The notes under the pieces: generated by a model
Database searches by the model: none
Told to the model about the DNA's origin: nothing
What the model saw: only the letters and a program-made list of their open reading frames with translations
Translations under genes and position numbers: made by a program
Shown: positions 7,787 through 13,986 of the stretch, piece after piece
How positions within the stretch are numbered: position 1 is the stretch's first letter
Layout of the letters: every line of letters begins with the position of its first letter
IMG/VR virus record: IMGVR_UViG_3300013372_002424
Coordinates: 1 to 20,700 of that record
Origin: a virus
Direction: 5' to 3' (one strand)
DNA: 20,700 nucleotides

Positions 7787-8624
7787 TTTTTATATCTTTA
7801 AGAGTTTTAAGAAAATCGTCTTGACTTACCTGTGGTGTTTGTGCAGGATATGTCCCGTTTTTGATCCTGTATTTATCTGCGTTTTTTTGCACGTTTTCCA
7901 TCCATGCGTCTGTATTTTTAGCAGTGACACTATTCTTTATAGCATCTTTCTGTGGTGATATATACTCGCCACTATTGTATATGTCCGCAAACCACCAGAA
8001 AGGAGGATGGAACCCTTTTTTAATTGCTTGATATGTATGGTCAACATGTTCCCACGCATTGTAAAACTGTTCATCAATATACCCAATTGATTCTATCACC
8101 TTTCTATTGTAATATGAAAACATTCCGCATATGTGGGGATAGAAAGCCATTTTAATATTTTCATATTCTACTATTATTCTAGGATTAGGTTCTCCGTCAT
8201 TGTCTAATTCATGTCTATTATGTAAATCGAATTGGACGGATTGCTTTTTGTTAAATGGTGTTCCCAATCCATAATTTAAATGTAAAATTCCAGTCTCTTT
8301 AGATGCTTCAATATATTTTTGGAAAACAATCATGTTTTTTATTGTTATATCATCTTCCAGAATGAAAATATGTTCACATCCTGCATCCATAAGATATTTA
8401 ATTGCTCTATTTTTAGATTTACCGATTCCTAAATTTTTTTCGTTTTGTATATATTTCGTAGCAAGATTTAATTTTTCAAGTTTTTCAAAATCTTCATGTG
8501 GTTCTCCATCGTTTACAACTACTAATTCAGAATAATATGCAGGATTAAATAAAGACCCTAAACATTTAGCCAAATATTCGTGTCTGTTACAAGTTATTAC
8601 GCCTATTCCTATTTTATCGTTCAT
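7779..8624 (-). CDS. GT2 family glycosyltransferase
   Basis: A 281-aa GT2 enzyme. I-G-I-G-V-I-T-C-N-R at 5-14 is followed by L-V-V-V-N-D-G at 34-40 and N-L-G-I-G-K-S-K-N at 64-72, a standard GT2 order. I-L-E-D-D at 88-92 is the metal-binding acidic motif. Later, G-Y-I-D-E-Q-F followed by W-E-H-V-D-H-T is the G-x-F-D-E...E-D-x-D equivalent, with the catalytic-base region slightly changed (E-H-V-D). A tail of about 60 residues follows the catalytic domain. The gene begins directly after the stop of the upstream gene (TAAATG). Confidence 0.87.
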   Translation of the reverse strand: MNDKIGIGVITCNRHEYLAKCLGSLFNPAYYSELVVVNDGEPHEDFEKLEKLNLATKYIQNEKNLGIGKSKNRAIKYLMDAGCEHIFILEDDITIKNMIVFQKYIEASKETGILHLNYGLGTPFNKKQSVQFDLHNRHELDNDGEPNPRIIVEYENIKMAFYPHICGMFSYYNRKVIESIGYIDEQFYNAWEHVDHTYQAIKKGFHPPFWWFADIYNSGEYISPQKDAIKNSVTAKNTDAWMENVQKNADKYRIKNGTYPAQTPQVSQDDFLKTLKDIKNG

Positions 8625-9347
8625 TTATTTACCAAGTTTAATTTTTTTCAAATCTTCTTTAAGATGTTCCAAATTTCCAGCACTCTGCTCCCAAGGCAAA
8701 TCTTCGTATTTATATAGATACCACTGACTAGAATATTCATCCATTTCTGGTTGTTCTAATACTTTGTTATCGCTTTCAACATCGAAGAACCAAGGCGTTT
8801 GTTTATATTCTATCCTTGGCATTTTTCCTTTGTTGGATAATCTATTAACGTAATCAATCATACACGAATAATCTGTCATTCGAACATCAAAATAACCAAC
8901 AGTCTCAATCGCATCTTTCCTAATGACTTCTATTGTTATTCTTTGTCCTAAGCCTGTCCCTATACTAATGTTTTGTCCACCGTAATCAACCTTTAAGGAT
9001 ATTTTTAATGCGCCAGTGAAATAAGGAATGTTAGTGTCTTCAACGGCTTTAATATATTTACCTATCGTATCCTTAACCCTTTCTAAGCTTTGTTGCGATA
9101 ATCTAATATCCGATTTCCACAATACGCAATATTCATTTTCTGAATTGAAAAAAATTCTCAATGCAGCGTTTTTCAATTGTGTGGTATTATCTTCTTTGGT
9201 ATATTTAACAACGGAAGAATCTAATGAGATGTTTCCCTCCTCGTCAAAATCCGTGTTTAAAGTGGATTCAAACCTGTCGAATATTACAAATTTAACCTTA
9301 GTTTGAATCTGTTTGGCTGTTTCTGTAGATATCAATGCATTTTTCAT
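8625..9347 (-). CDS. Divergent GT2/GT-A-like protein overlapping the end of gene 47
   Basis: A 240-aa protein. No clear D-x-D is visible. The central part nevertheless follows the GT2 plan: A-A-L-R-I-F-F-N-S-E-N-E-Y-C-V-L-W-K-S-D-I at about 61-81 takes the place of the segment ending in D-x-D. I-E-V-I-R-K-D-A-I-E-T-V-G-Y-F-D at 139-154 matches the R-x-x-[FLI]-x-x-[VI]-G-x-F-D step before the acceptor site. It may be an inactive or strongly diverged transferase. The start at ATG 9347 lies 50 nt inside gene 47, and AAGGA 8 nt upstream supports it. It is the first gene of the glycosyltransferase run after gene 47. Confidence is moderate for the fold and low for activity. Confidence 0.55.
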   Translation of the reverse strand: MKNALISTETAKQIQTKVKFVIFDRFESTLNTDFDEEGNISLDSSVVKYTKEDNTTQLKNAALRIFFNSENEYCVLWKSDIRLSQQSLERVKDTIGKYIKAVEDTNIPYFTGALKISLKVDYGGQNISIGTGLGQRITIEVIRKDAIETVGYFDVRMTDYSCMIDYVNRLSNKGKMPRIEYKQTPWFFDVESDNKVLEQPEMDEYSSQWYLYKYEDLPWEQSAGNLEHLKEDLKKIKLGK

Positions 9348-10362
9348 ATATTTCGTCCTTGTCTAATTCTGTATTTAATAGCTTTATAAATTCTTTCAAT
9401 GATGAATCTATATCAATATATCCACCGTTTTCCATTTGTTTTGTTGGTGTCAAGTCATCCATCTCTAACACAAAGTTCGTTTTCAATTGAATGGGATTCA
9501 TATTGTTCAATTTCAACAATACCATATTGAGTTTTTCATCTGGTATTTTTTCATCTACCGTCAATTCTATGATGTTATCCTTTATCAGTTCTTTCCATTC
9601 TGATTTACCTTCTAACATCTCTCCTAAACTTATTTTCAAATGTCTAGGAGATATTTTGTTAACAATGAACTCGTATTTCATTGTTTCTAGGTCTAATACT
9701 GTAATCCCTTTTTCCTGCCCTGCTTCTCCCCAATTTTGCTCATAAGGGGAACCTAGATATAAAATCTCTTTCTTGTCTTCGTATATTCTATGTTCTCTGT
9801 TGTGAAAATGTCCGCTAATAATAGTCTTACCTTTCTCTAAAAATTTGGATGAATCTATACCGTGATCGCATATTTTTACAGAGTTTATCTTAAAGTTACC
9901 TATTTCAAAATGTCCAAATATTATATCGCTATCAGGAATATCCTTAGTTTCTACACCCCAAGGACAAAATGATATATTTTTGTTGAATTGTTTAACTGAT
10001 ACTAAAGTGTCCAGAACTTTTACATTTGGCCATTCACTAAACGGTTTCAAGGAGTGTATAGTAGAATTGTTCTTGAAGTAACAACAATGATTTCCTGTTG
10101 TCATCACAACATTAAAATCCTTAAATTTTTTGAGGAAAGTCGTTCCACAATCTAAGGTGGTTTGATTTACTTCTTCTCTATAATGGAAGAAATCACCACA
10201 AAAAACTATGTCTGTCACTCCTCTTTTAGTGAATTCTGATATGGCCCAATCAGCAAAATCTAAACTTATCTTGTGCCATTTATCATTGTTTCCATGAACT
10301 CCTATATGGCAGTCTGAAAACAATCCTATTTTTCTACCTTCTAAAATGTTATTCATCTTCAT
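9298..10362 (-). CDS. 47: gp47-like recombination endonuclease subunit (SbcD/Mre11-like phosphoesterase)
   Basis: A 354-aa calcineurin-like phosphoesterase with the Mre11/SbcD motif order: S-D-C-H-I-G at 16-21 (motif I, D-x-H), G-D-F-F-H-Y-R at 56-62 (motif II), T-G-N-H at 89-92 (motif III), F-G-H-F-E at 149-153, and S-G-H-F-H at 183-187 (motif V, G-H-x-H). T4 gp47 is 339 aa and works with the ATPase gp46 to resect DNA ends for recombination-dependent replication. I placed the start at ATG 10362. An in-frame ATG at 10356 is equally possible, while ATGs further upstream would only extend into gene 55. It overlaps gene 55 by 14 nt, implying coupling. Gene 46 is not in the window. Confidence 0.92.
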   Translation of the reverse strand: MKMNNILEGRKIGLFSDCHIGVHGNNDKWHKISLDFADWAISEFTKRGVTDIVFCGDFFHYREEVNQTTLDCGTTFLKKFKDFNVVMTTGNHCCYFKNNSTIHSLKPFSEWPNVKVLDTLVSVKQFNKNISFCPWGVETKDIPDSDIIFGHFEIGNFKINSVKICDHGIDSSKFLEKGKTIISGHFHNREHRIYEDKKEILYLGSPYEQNWGEAGQEKGITVLDLETMKYEFIVNKISPRHLKISLGEMLEGKSEWKELIKDNIIELTVDEKIPDEKLNMVLLKLNNMNPIQLKTNFVLEMDDLTPTKQMENGGYIDIDSSLKEFIKLLNTELDKDEIYEKCIDIYRNSQTDSN

Positions 10363-10915
10363 TCGACGATTCACAATCAGCGTCATACCAAGAGTTTTCG
10401 TTTTCGTCATCATCATTGCCTTTTTTCTGGTATGGTATTTGGCCCGATTCAGTTAATAACCCATAAACACTTGCTTGATATCTTTTTATTGTATCATGAT
10501 CTTTCTTTTCCTTTTTAATTCTGTTTTGAAATGCTCTAAATGCAACTTTAGTAAAATAAGAAAACGGGTTATATCCTGAACCTACTAGGAATCTTCTACG
10601 TTTTAAAGCTGTAACCATTTTTATGACAGCATCTCCAATCATCTCTTCTTTATATGAATAATTTATAAAATTTTGTGCGAACCCCAATCTCGTAGCTATC
10701 TTCTGAATCATATCCGCTAATTCACTAGAGAATACATCTGTTTCATAGAATTGTTTAATCATTTCTTCCATGTAAATAGGATCGACATAATTAGTTTTCA
10801 GTTGCTCTTTAGTTCTTCTAACTCTCTTTTTAGGCATCTTTTGTTTTAGTTCATCGTCGTGATCTAATCCAGATTCTTCGAAGAAGTCATCGTCTTTTAT
10901 TTTAGTTTTTTTCAT
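10349..10915 (-). CDS. 55: gp55-like late-transcription sigma factor
   Basis: A 188-aa protein, close to T4 gp55 (185 aa). The central K-E-E-M-I-G-D-A-V-I-K-M and G-Y-N-P-F-S-Y-F-T-K-V-A-F-R-A-F-x-x-R-I-K-K-E-K-K segments (about 89-137) match sigma region 2 as kept in gp55, which recognises the late TATAAATA box. The N terminus (about 1-45) is an acidic then basic extension with K-K-R-V-R-R. The C terminus is acidic and shows no obvious hydrophobic sliding-clamp-binding end like that of T4 gp55. Upstream are TTGGTC - 16 bp - TATAAC and a TAAATA box only 1 nt from the ATG. The late-like boxes across this window are its likely targets. Confidence 0.9.
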   Translation of the reverse strand: MKKTKIKDDDFFEESGLDHDDELKQKMPKKRVRRTKEQLKTNYVDPIYMEEMIKQFYETDVFSSELADMIQKIATRLGFAQNFINYSYKEEMIGDAVIKMVTALKRRRFLVGSGYNPFSYFTKVAFRAFQNRIKKEKKDHDTIKRYQASVYGLLTESGQIPYQKKGNDDDENENSWYDADCESSNEDE

Positions 10916-10937
10916 ATATTTAAATTACATCTAAACT

Positions 10938-10965
10938 GTTATAGCTTCCTTCATGTCTAGACCAA
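10938..10965 (-). promoter_or_regulatory. Weak sigma70-like promoter ahead of gene 55
   Basis: On the leftward strand TTGGTC and TATAAC are separated by exactly 16 bp, the same spacing as the other sigma70-like pairs here. The -35 is weak (3/6). The predicted leader to ATG 10915 is about 15 nt. Confidence 0.35.
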
Positions 10966-11130
10966 CAACCGCACTTGTGTTGTTGTTATCCTCGTTGTTG
11001 TTATAAAGTTATAACATCCAGTGGTTCCAATTTCATGTATGGTTTCTGCCCCTCCACCGCACCCACATTCATGTAATTCTTGACAAAGTGTTGAATGTGT
11101 CATATAGTAAGGTTTTTCTATATCTTTCAT
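10957..11130 (-). CDS. Small Cys-rich protein, possibly frameshifted
   Basis: A 57-aa ORF with its own sigma70-like promoter about 15 nt upstream. Residues 16-26 read C-Q-E-L-H-E-C-G-C-G-G, a likely metal-binding cluster, with another Cys at 39. The last 15 residues are low complexity (I-T-T-T-R-I-T-T-T). In an adjacent frame the DNA that follows reads H-K-C-G-C-W-S-R-H-E-G, a second Cys/His cluster like the first. This suggests that the true protein may be two-knuckled and interrupted by a frameshift in an ACA/ACAA-repeat stretch. It lies between uvsW and gene 55. I do not recognise a family. Confidence 0.5.
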   Translation of the reverse strand: MKDIEKPYYMTHSTLCQELHECGCGGGAETIHEIGTTGCYNFITTTRITTTQVRLLV

Positions 11131-11144
11131 ATATCGAGTATTGT

Positions 11145-11172
11145 ATTATACACTAGTTTAAAAATAAATCAA
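11145..11172 (-). promoter_or_regulatory. Sigma70-like promoter for the small Cys-rich gene
   Basis: On the leftward strand TTGATT - 16 bp - TATAAT. The -35 overlaps the stop of uvsW. The predicted start site is about 8 nt before ATG 11130. It may also serve genes 55 and 47 downstream. Confidence 0.6.
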
Positions 11173-12629
11173 ATTTCACTTATTGGGGTTTCTTTGACTG
11201 GTATTTTCTCTTTTATGTATATCTTTAATCGTTCAGTATAATGTTCCCATCCATACCTTAACATATCAGCTATATCAAAAATATATGCCATCTCCTTAGA
11301 TTGGTGCAGTCTCAAGCTTCTACCAATAGATTGTATTAATTTTATTTTAGCTTTTCCGATTGCAGCAAAAATAATATAATGCAAGTTTTTGATATTAATA
11401 CCTGTGCTGAATATGTTGGATATTGCCACACACACAATATCATTTTCTGATTCCATCAACTTTCTTATGTTCTCACGATCTTCAATTTCGATTTTACCGT
11501 GTATGAAATAAACTCTTTTATTAGTTCCCTTCGATAGTAAATCATATAACAACTCACCGTGAACTATTCTATCTACCATAATCAAAACGTTTTTTTCTAC
11601 CTTGTTCACTAATTTTACAATAGTATTGTTTCTGAATTCATTATGGTGGAGAAAATCTATTTCTTCTTCATATGCTTCAGTAGGATTTAAATGATTAGGT
11701 TTCTTAAATTTTCTGCTAGGATCATAATGAACTTTAATAGTGGAAATAACAACCTTGGAAATCTGTTTATTGTTTCTCAATTCTTCGGATGTTTTGGTGT
11801 ATATGACAGACCCGAATATTCCGTTGATGCACCACTTGTCCAGTTTAGATTCTGGTAAAGTCCCTGTCAATCCATAACGATATTTAGCAGGTATTTTAGA
11901 TACTATCTTATTTATCTCGTTGCCGTGGCGGAACTTATGACACTCATCGCAAATCAATACATCAATCCTACTCAACCAAGAAATGTCCTGAGTTTCAGAT
12001 TGAAGTATTTGAGTGTTCGTTATTACAATTTTAGTATTAGGGGATGCTCCTCCTTCCCAACAACTTATATCTTTCTCGCTTATTCCGTATTGTAAACATT
12101 CATCGTATGTTTGTTTCAACAGTTGTATGTTTGGAACTATCACTAATGTTATTACATCCTTTATTTGATTTCTAATTGATTCTATTAGAGTTGACAACAC
12201 TAAAGTTTTACCAGCAGAAGTTGGTAAGATTATTACTCCATATCCTTTCTGCAAAGCAACAAGCACAGATTCCTTTTGGTAATCCCTTAAAGATATCCCC
12301 AATTTATCCAAGTTGTTTAATTTTATTATTTCACCCTTTAATGATGGAGGATTAACTATGTTTTTAAACTCCTCTGATAGTTCAATATTTATAGGTGTAT
12401 CTAAAGTGTTTAGATAGTCTATCAGTTCATTATACATTCGTGGCTCAAACCTGCCTTGTGGTGTTATTACATAATTCCTAGAAGGTATAGAATATCCTAC
12501 ACTGTATTTCTTTTTATATTTCTGATTTTTATCTTCAACTGAAAAATACTCACGAATATTCGAGAAATAATCCGATTCGATCATTCCTTTTCGTCTTCCA
12601 GTATCATAATCAATTTTAACATTAATCAT
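11169..12629 (-). CDS. uvsW: UvsW-like superfamily 2 DNA helicase
   Basis: A 486-aa SF2 helicase; T4 UvsW is slightly longer. Q-motif region L-R-D-Y-Q-K-E is at 114-120, Walker A P-T-S-A-G-K-T at 136-142, motif II D-E-C-H at 228-231, motif III T-G-T at 255-257, motif V S-T-G-I-N-I at 408-413 and motif VI Q-S-I-G-R-S-L-R at 433-440. UvsW unwinds branched DNA, including R-loops and recombination intermediates, and so switches T4 from origin-dependent to recombination-dependent replication (established). It starts 1 nt after the stop of the UvsY-like gene, with GGAG 10 nt upstream. Adjacency of uvsY and uvsW is as in T4. Confidence 0.93.
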   Translation of the reverse strand: MINVKIDYDTGRRKGMIESDYFSNIREYFSVEDKNQKYKKKYSVGYSIPSRNYVITPQGRFEPRMYNELIDYLNTLDTPINIELSEEFKNIVNPPSLKGEIIKLNNLDKLGISLRDYQKESVLVALQKGYGVIILPTSAGKTLVLSTLIESIRNQIKDVITLVIVPNIQLLKQTYDECLQYGISEKDISCWEGGASPNTKIVITNTQILQSETQDISWLSRIDVLICDECHKFRHGNEINKIVSKIPAKYRYGLTGTLPESKLDKWCINGIFGSVIYTKTSEELRNNKQISKVVISTIKVHYDPSRKFKKPNHLNPTEAYEEEIDFLHHNEFRNNTIVKLVNKVEKNVLIMVDRIVHGELLYDLLSKGTNKRVYFIHGKIEIEDRENIRKLMESENDIVCVAISNIFSTGINIKNLHYIIFAAIGKAKIKLIQSIGRSLRLHQSKEMAYIFDIADMLRYGWEHYTERLKIYIKEKIPVKETPISEI

Positions 12630-12630
12630 A

Positions 12631-13059
12631 TTATGTCGTCTCCATTTTAACTATTTCTATCAAATTTTTTAAATCGTAACTTGTCGATCTAAAATTAGCT
12701 TCTATTTTAGAAAGATAATCAATTAGAAGTTCTTCTTCTATTACCTTTTCGTCTATCTTTTTAACTATTTCATTTTCTTCAGCAGCATCTTTCATGGTTT
12801 TTTGATGCGTTCCTATTGGCAAATCTTTTTTCAATTTGTCTGTTATTATCTTAATAGCCTTTTTTCTTTGTTTCTGAAGGTTTATTATTTCGCTTTTATG
12901 CAACATCAATCGACCAACCCAATAATGTCTTTGGTTGGGTAAATCCATTTGAATGTCTTTCATGTTAAATTCATCTATCTTAACAGCTTTACCTATTTTT
13001 TCGTGATATTCCTCTAAACGCTCTTTCAAGGTTTTTTCTTTTTGATTAGAATCTTCCAT
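12631..13059 (-). CDS. uvsY: UvsY-like recombination mediator
   Basis: A 142-aa protein; T4 UvsY is 137 aa. The helix with H-Y-W-V-G-R-L-M-L-H-K-S-E and then L-Q-K-Q-R-K-K-A-I-K, at about 45-70, corresponds to the UvsY segment around K-W-L-N-K-H-S and its basic helix. A Lys-rich middle is followed by a helical C terminus with L-I-D-Y-L-S-K-I-E. UvsY helps load UvsX recombinase onto gp32-coated ssDNA (known). Identity rests on length, helical basic layout and its position directly before uvsW. It is the first gene of the leftward block, with a TATAAT 12 nt before the ATG. Confidence 0.75.
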   Translation of the reverse strand: MEDSNQKEKTLKERLEEYHEKIGKAVKIDEFNMKDIQMDLPNQRHYWVGRLMLHKSEIINLQKQRKKAIKIITDKLKKDLPIGTHQKTMKDAAEENEIVKKIDEKVIEEELLIDYLSKIEANFRSTSYDLKNLIEIVKMETT

Positions 13060-13071
13060 AAGTATATAAGA

Positions 13072-13099
13072 ATTATACCACAGTTTATAATAAAATCCA
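13072..13099 (-). promoter_or_regulatory. Leftward promoter of the uvsY-uvsW-55-47 block
   Basis: TGGATT - 16 bp - TATAAT on the leftward strand, with a predicted leader of about 6 nt to ATG 13059. It shares the 56-bp divergent region with the rightward TAAATA box. The -35 is only a 3/6 match. Confidence 0.5.
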
Positions 13100-13100
13100 C

Positions 13101-13106
13101 TAAATA
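13101..13106 (+). promoter_or_regulatory. Late-like TAAATA box before the 87-aa gene
   Basis: TAAATA sits 9 nt before ATG 13116. T4 late promoters are TATAAATA, with transcription starting about 5 nt after the box, which would give a leader of about 4 nt. No Shine-Dalgarno site lies between. Confidence 0.45.
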
Positions 13107-13115
13107 TTAGTAATT

Positions 13116-13379
13116 ATGATTAAAAATTTTACACAACTAGTTAATGATGTGATAGAAGAGAATATTACATCAGGTGTCGCTTTCGGAACACCTTCTATAA
13201 TAGGTGGGGTGCCAGATCAATTTTCAGGGGATACATATGCAAAAGGGGATAGTAGGAAACCATTTGGTATGGGAAAAGTAATCAAAAGAAAGTTCCCTGA
13301 AAATATTATAATTGGACAAAAAGGGAAAAAGAAGTCAAAAAAGAAGTCAAAAAAGAACAAAAAACGTAAAAGTCCATAA
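13116..13379 (+). CDS. Small phage protein with Lys-rich tail and capsid-targeting-like N terminus
   Basis: An 87-aa protein. The N terminus M-I-K-N-F-T-Q-L-V-N-D-V-I-E-E is a short amphipathic helix ending in I-x-E (13-15). This resembles the T4 capsid-targeting sequence that gp21 protease removes after [L/I]-x-E. The middle is G/P/S-rich (T-P-S-I-I-G-G-V-P and Y-A-K-G-D-S-R-K-P-F-G). The tail holds K-K-K-S repeats encoded by a 12-nt tandem repeat and is strongly basic, suited to binding DNA. It is the first gene of the rightward block, behind a late-like box. The family is not recognised; an internal or DNA-associated virion protein is an inference. Confidence 0.7.
   Translation: MIKNFTQLVNDVIEENITSGVAFGTPSIIGGVPDQFSGDTYAKGDSRKPFGMGKVIKRKFPENIIIGQKGKKKSKKKSKKNKKRKSP
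13326..13361 (+). repeat. 12-nt tandem repeat encoding K-K-K-S
   Basis: AAAAAGAAGTCA occurs twice in perfect tandem (13326-13349), followed by a third degenerate copy. It is in frame and builds the basic C-terminal tail of the 87-aa protein. Copy number may vary by slippage. Confidence 0.8.
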
Positions 13380-13403
13380 TCTGTGATCTTCAAACTCCCC
13401 GAA

Positions 13404-13416
13404 GTTCTTAAAGAAC
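13404..13416. repeat. Short palindrome GTTCTT-A-AAGAAC
   Basis: A perfect 6-bp dyad with a 1-nt centre lies 24 nt after the stop of the 87-aa gene, in the 133-bp intergenic stretch. It could be an operator half-site pair. It lacks a U-run, so it is not a clear terminator. Confidence 0.35.
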
Positions 13417-13461
13417 ATTTAACGTCGATTTTTGATTTGTCAAGCGACTCAAACGAAAAAA

Positions 13462-13493
13462 GTTGAAAAAAGTTAAAATAGTTGTAAGTAGTT
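13462..13493 (+). repeat. GTT elements at 10/9/10-bp spacing in an A-rich tract
   Basis: GTT recurs at 13462, 13472, 13481 and 13491, separated by A/T-rich spacers, directly before the late-like box of the GIY-YIG-like gene. Near-helical spacing suggests a phased, possibly curved or protein-bound, element. The rest of the 13380-13512 gap holds no ORF that I can support. Confidence 0.4.
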
Positions 13494-13498
13494 AAATA
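13492..13498 (+). promoter_or_regulatory. Late-like TTAAATA box before the GIY-YIG-like gene
   Basis: TTAAATA followed by TA, 14 nt before ATG 13513. No matching -35 hexamer is present, as expected for a gp55-type late promoter. Confidence 0.5.
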
Positions 13499-13512
13499 TA
13501 AACAAATTACAT

Positions 13513-13956
13513 ATGGAATGGGAAAATATACCAGCAGATATAGAAAATTGGTTTGGCTTCGTCTACTGCATTGAAAGGTTGAATGCAGAACAGGGAGAGA
13601 AACGCTTTTATTGGGGTTGTAAGCAGTTCATTAAGAGAACTAAGATGCCTCCACTAAAAGGCAAGAAGAGGAAGCGTAAAAAGGTGTCCGAATCAGATTG
13701 GAGAGACTATTATGGTAGTAGTGAAGAGTTGAAAAAGGATGTAGAGAAACACGGAAAGGAAAACTTTAGACGTATTATATTGAAACTATGCACTTGTAAA
13801 TGGCAAATAAAATACGAGGAACTTAAAATACAGATAGATAATAATGTCCTTTTTAGAGATGACGCATACAACGGGATCGTAAATGCACGTATAGGCTGTG
13901 TGCCCAAAGATTTAAAAAAACACTACGAACATTTAAATCGTGGACAAAGTATTTAA
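13513..13956 (+). CDS. GIY-YIG-like nuclease (Seg-type, free-standing)
   Basis: A 147-aa protein. F-V-Y at 16-18 and Y-W-G at 33-35 take the places of the G-I-Y and Y-I-G strands. D-Y-Y-G-S-S at 65-70, F-R-R-I-I-L at 85-90, Y-E-E at 101-103 (candidate catalytic Glu) and Y-N at 119-120 follow the order seen in phage GIY-YIG proteins of the Seg type. A Lys/Arg-rich insert (about 41-57) separates the YIG-like strand from the rest. Such proteins are often homing endonucleases or small repair nucleases. It stands alone behind a late-like box with no intron signature seen. The family is likely; a homing role is inference. Confidence 0.65.
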   Translation: MEWENIPADIENWFGFVYCIERLNAEQGEKRFYWGCKQFIKRTKMPPLKGKKRKRKKVSESDWRDYYGSSEELKKDVEKHGKENFRRIILKLCTCKWQIKYEELKIQIDNNVLFRDDAYNGIVNARIGCVPKDLKKHYEHLNRGQSI

Positions 13957-13968
13957 ACCTGTTATAAT
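13941..13968 (+). promoter_or_regulatory. Sigma70-like promoter before the tandem zinc-finger gene
   Basis: TGGACA - 16 bp - TATAAT, 5/6 and 6/6 matches to consensus. It lies inside and just after the 3' end of the GIY-YIG-like gene. The predicted leader to ATG 13987 is about 11 nt. A late-like box follows within a few bases, so the gene may be read both early and late. Confidence 0.6.
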
Positions 13969-13970
13969 TG

Positions 13971-13977
13971 TTAAATA
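13971..13977 (+). promoter_or_regulatory. Late-like TTAAATA box before the tandem zinc-finger gene
   Basis: TTAAATA, 9 nt before ATG 13987 and directly after a sigma70-like TATAAT. The predicted late leader is about 4 nt. Confidence 0.45.
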
Positions 13978-13986
13978 TAATAAGTT

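Noticed and set aside
13416-13443. Leftward promoter TTGACA - 16 bp - TAAATG antisense to the Lys-tail gene
   Set aside because: The -35 is perfect but the -10 is only 3/6 and no leftward gene follows. Kept only as a remote possibility of antisense RNA.
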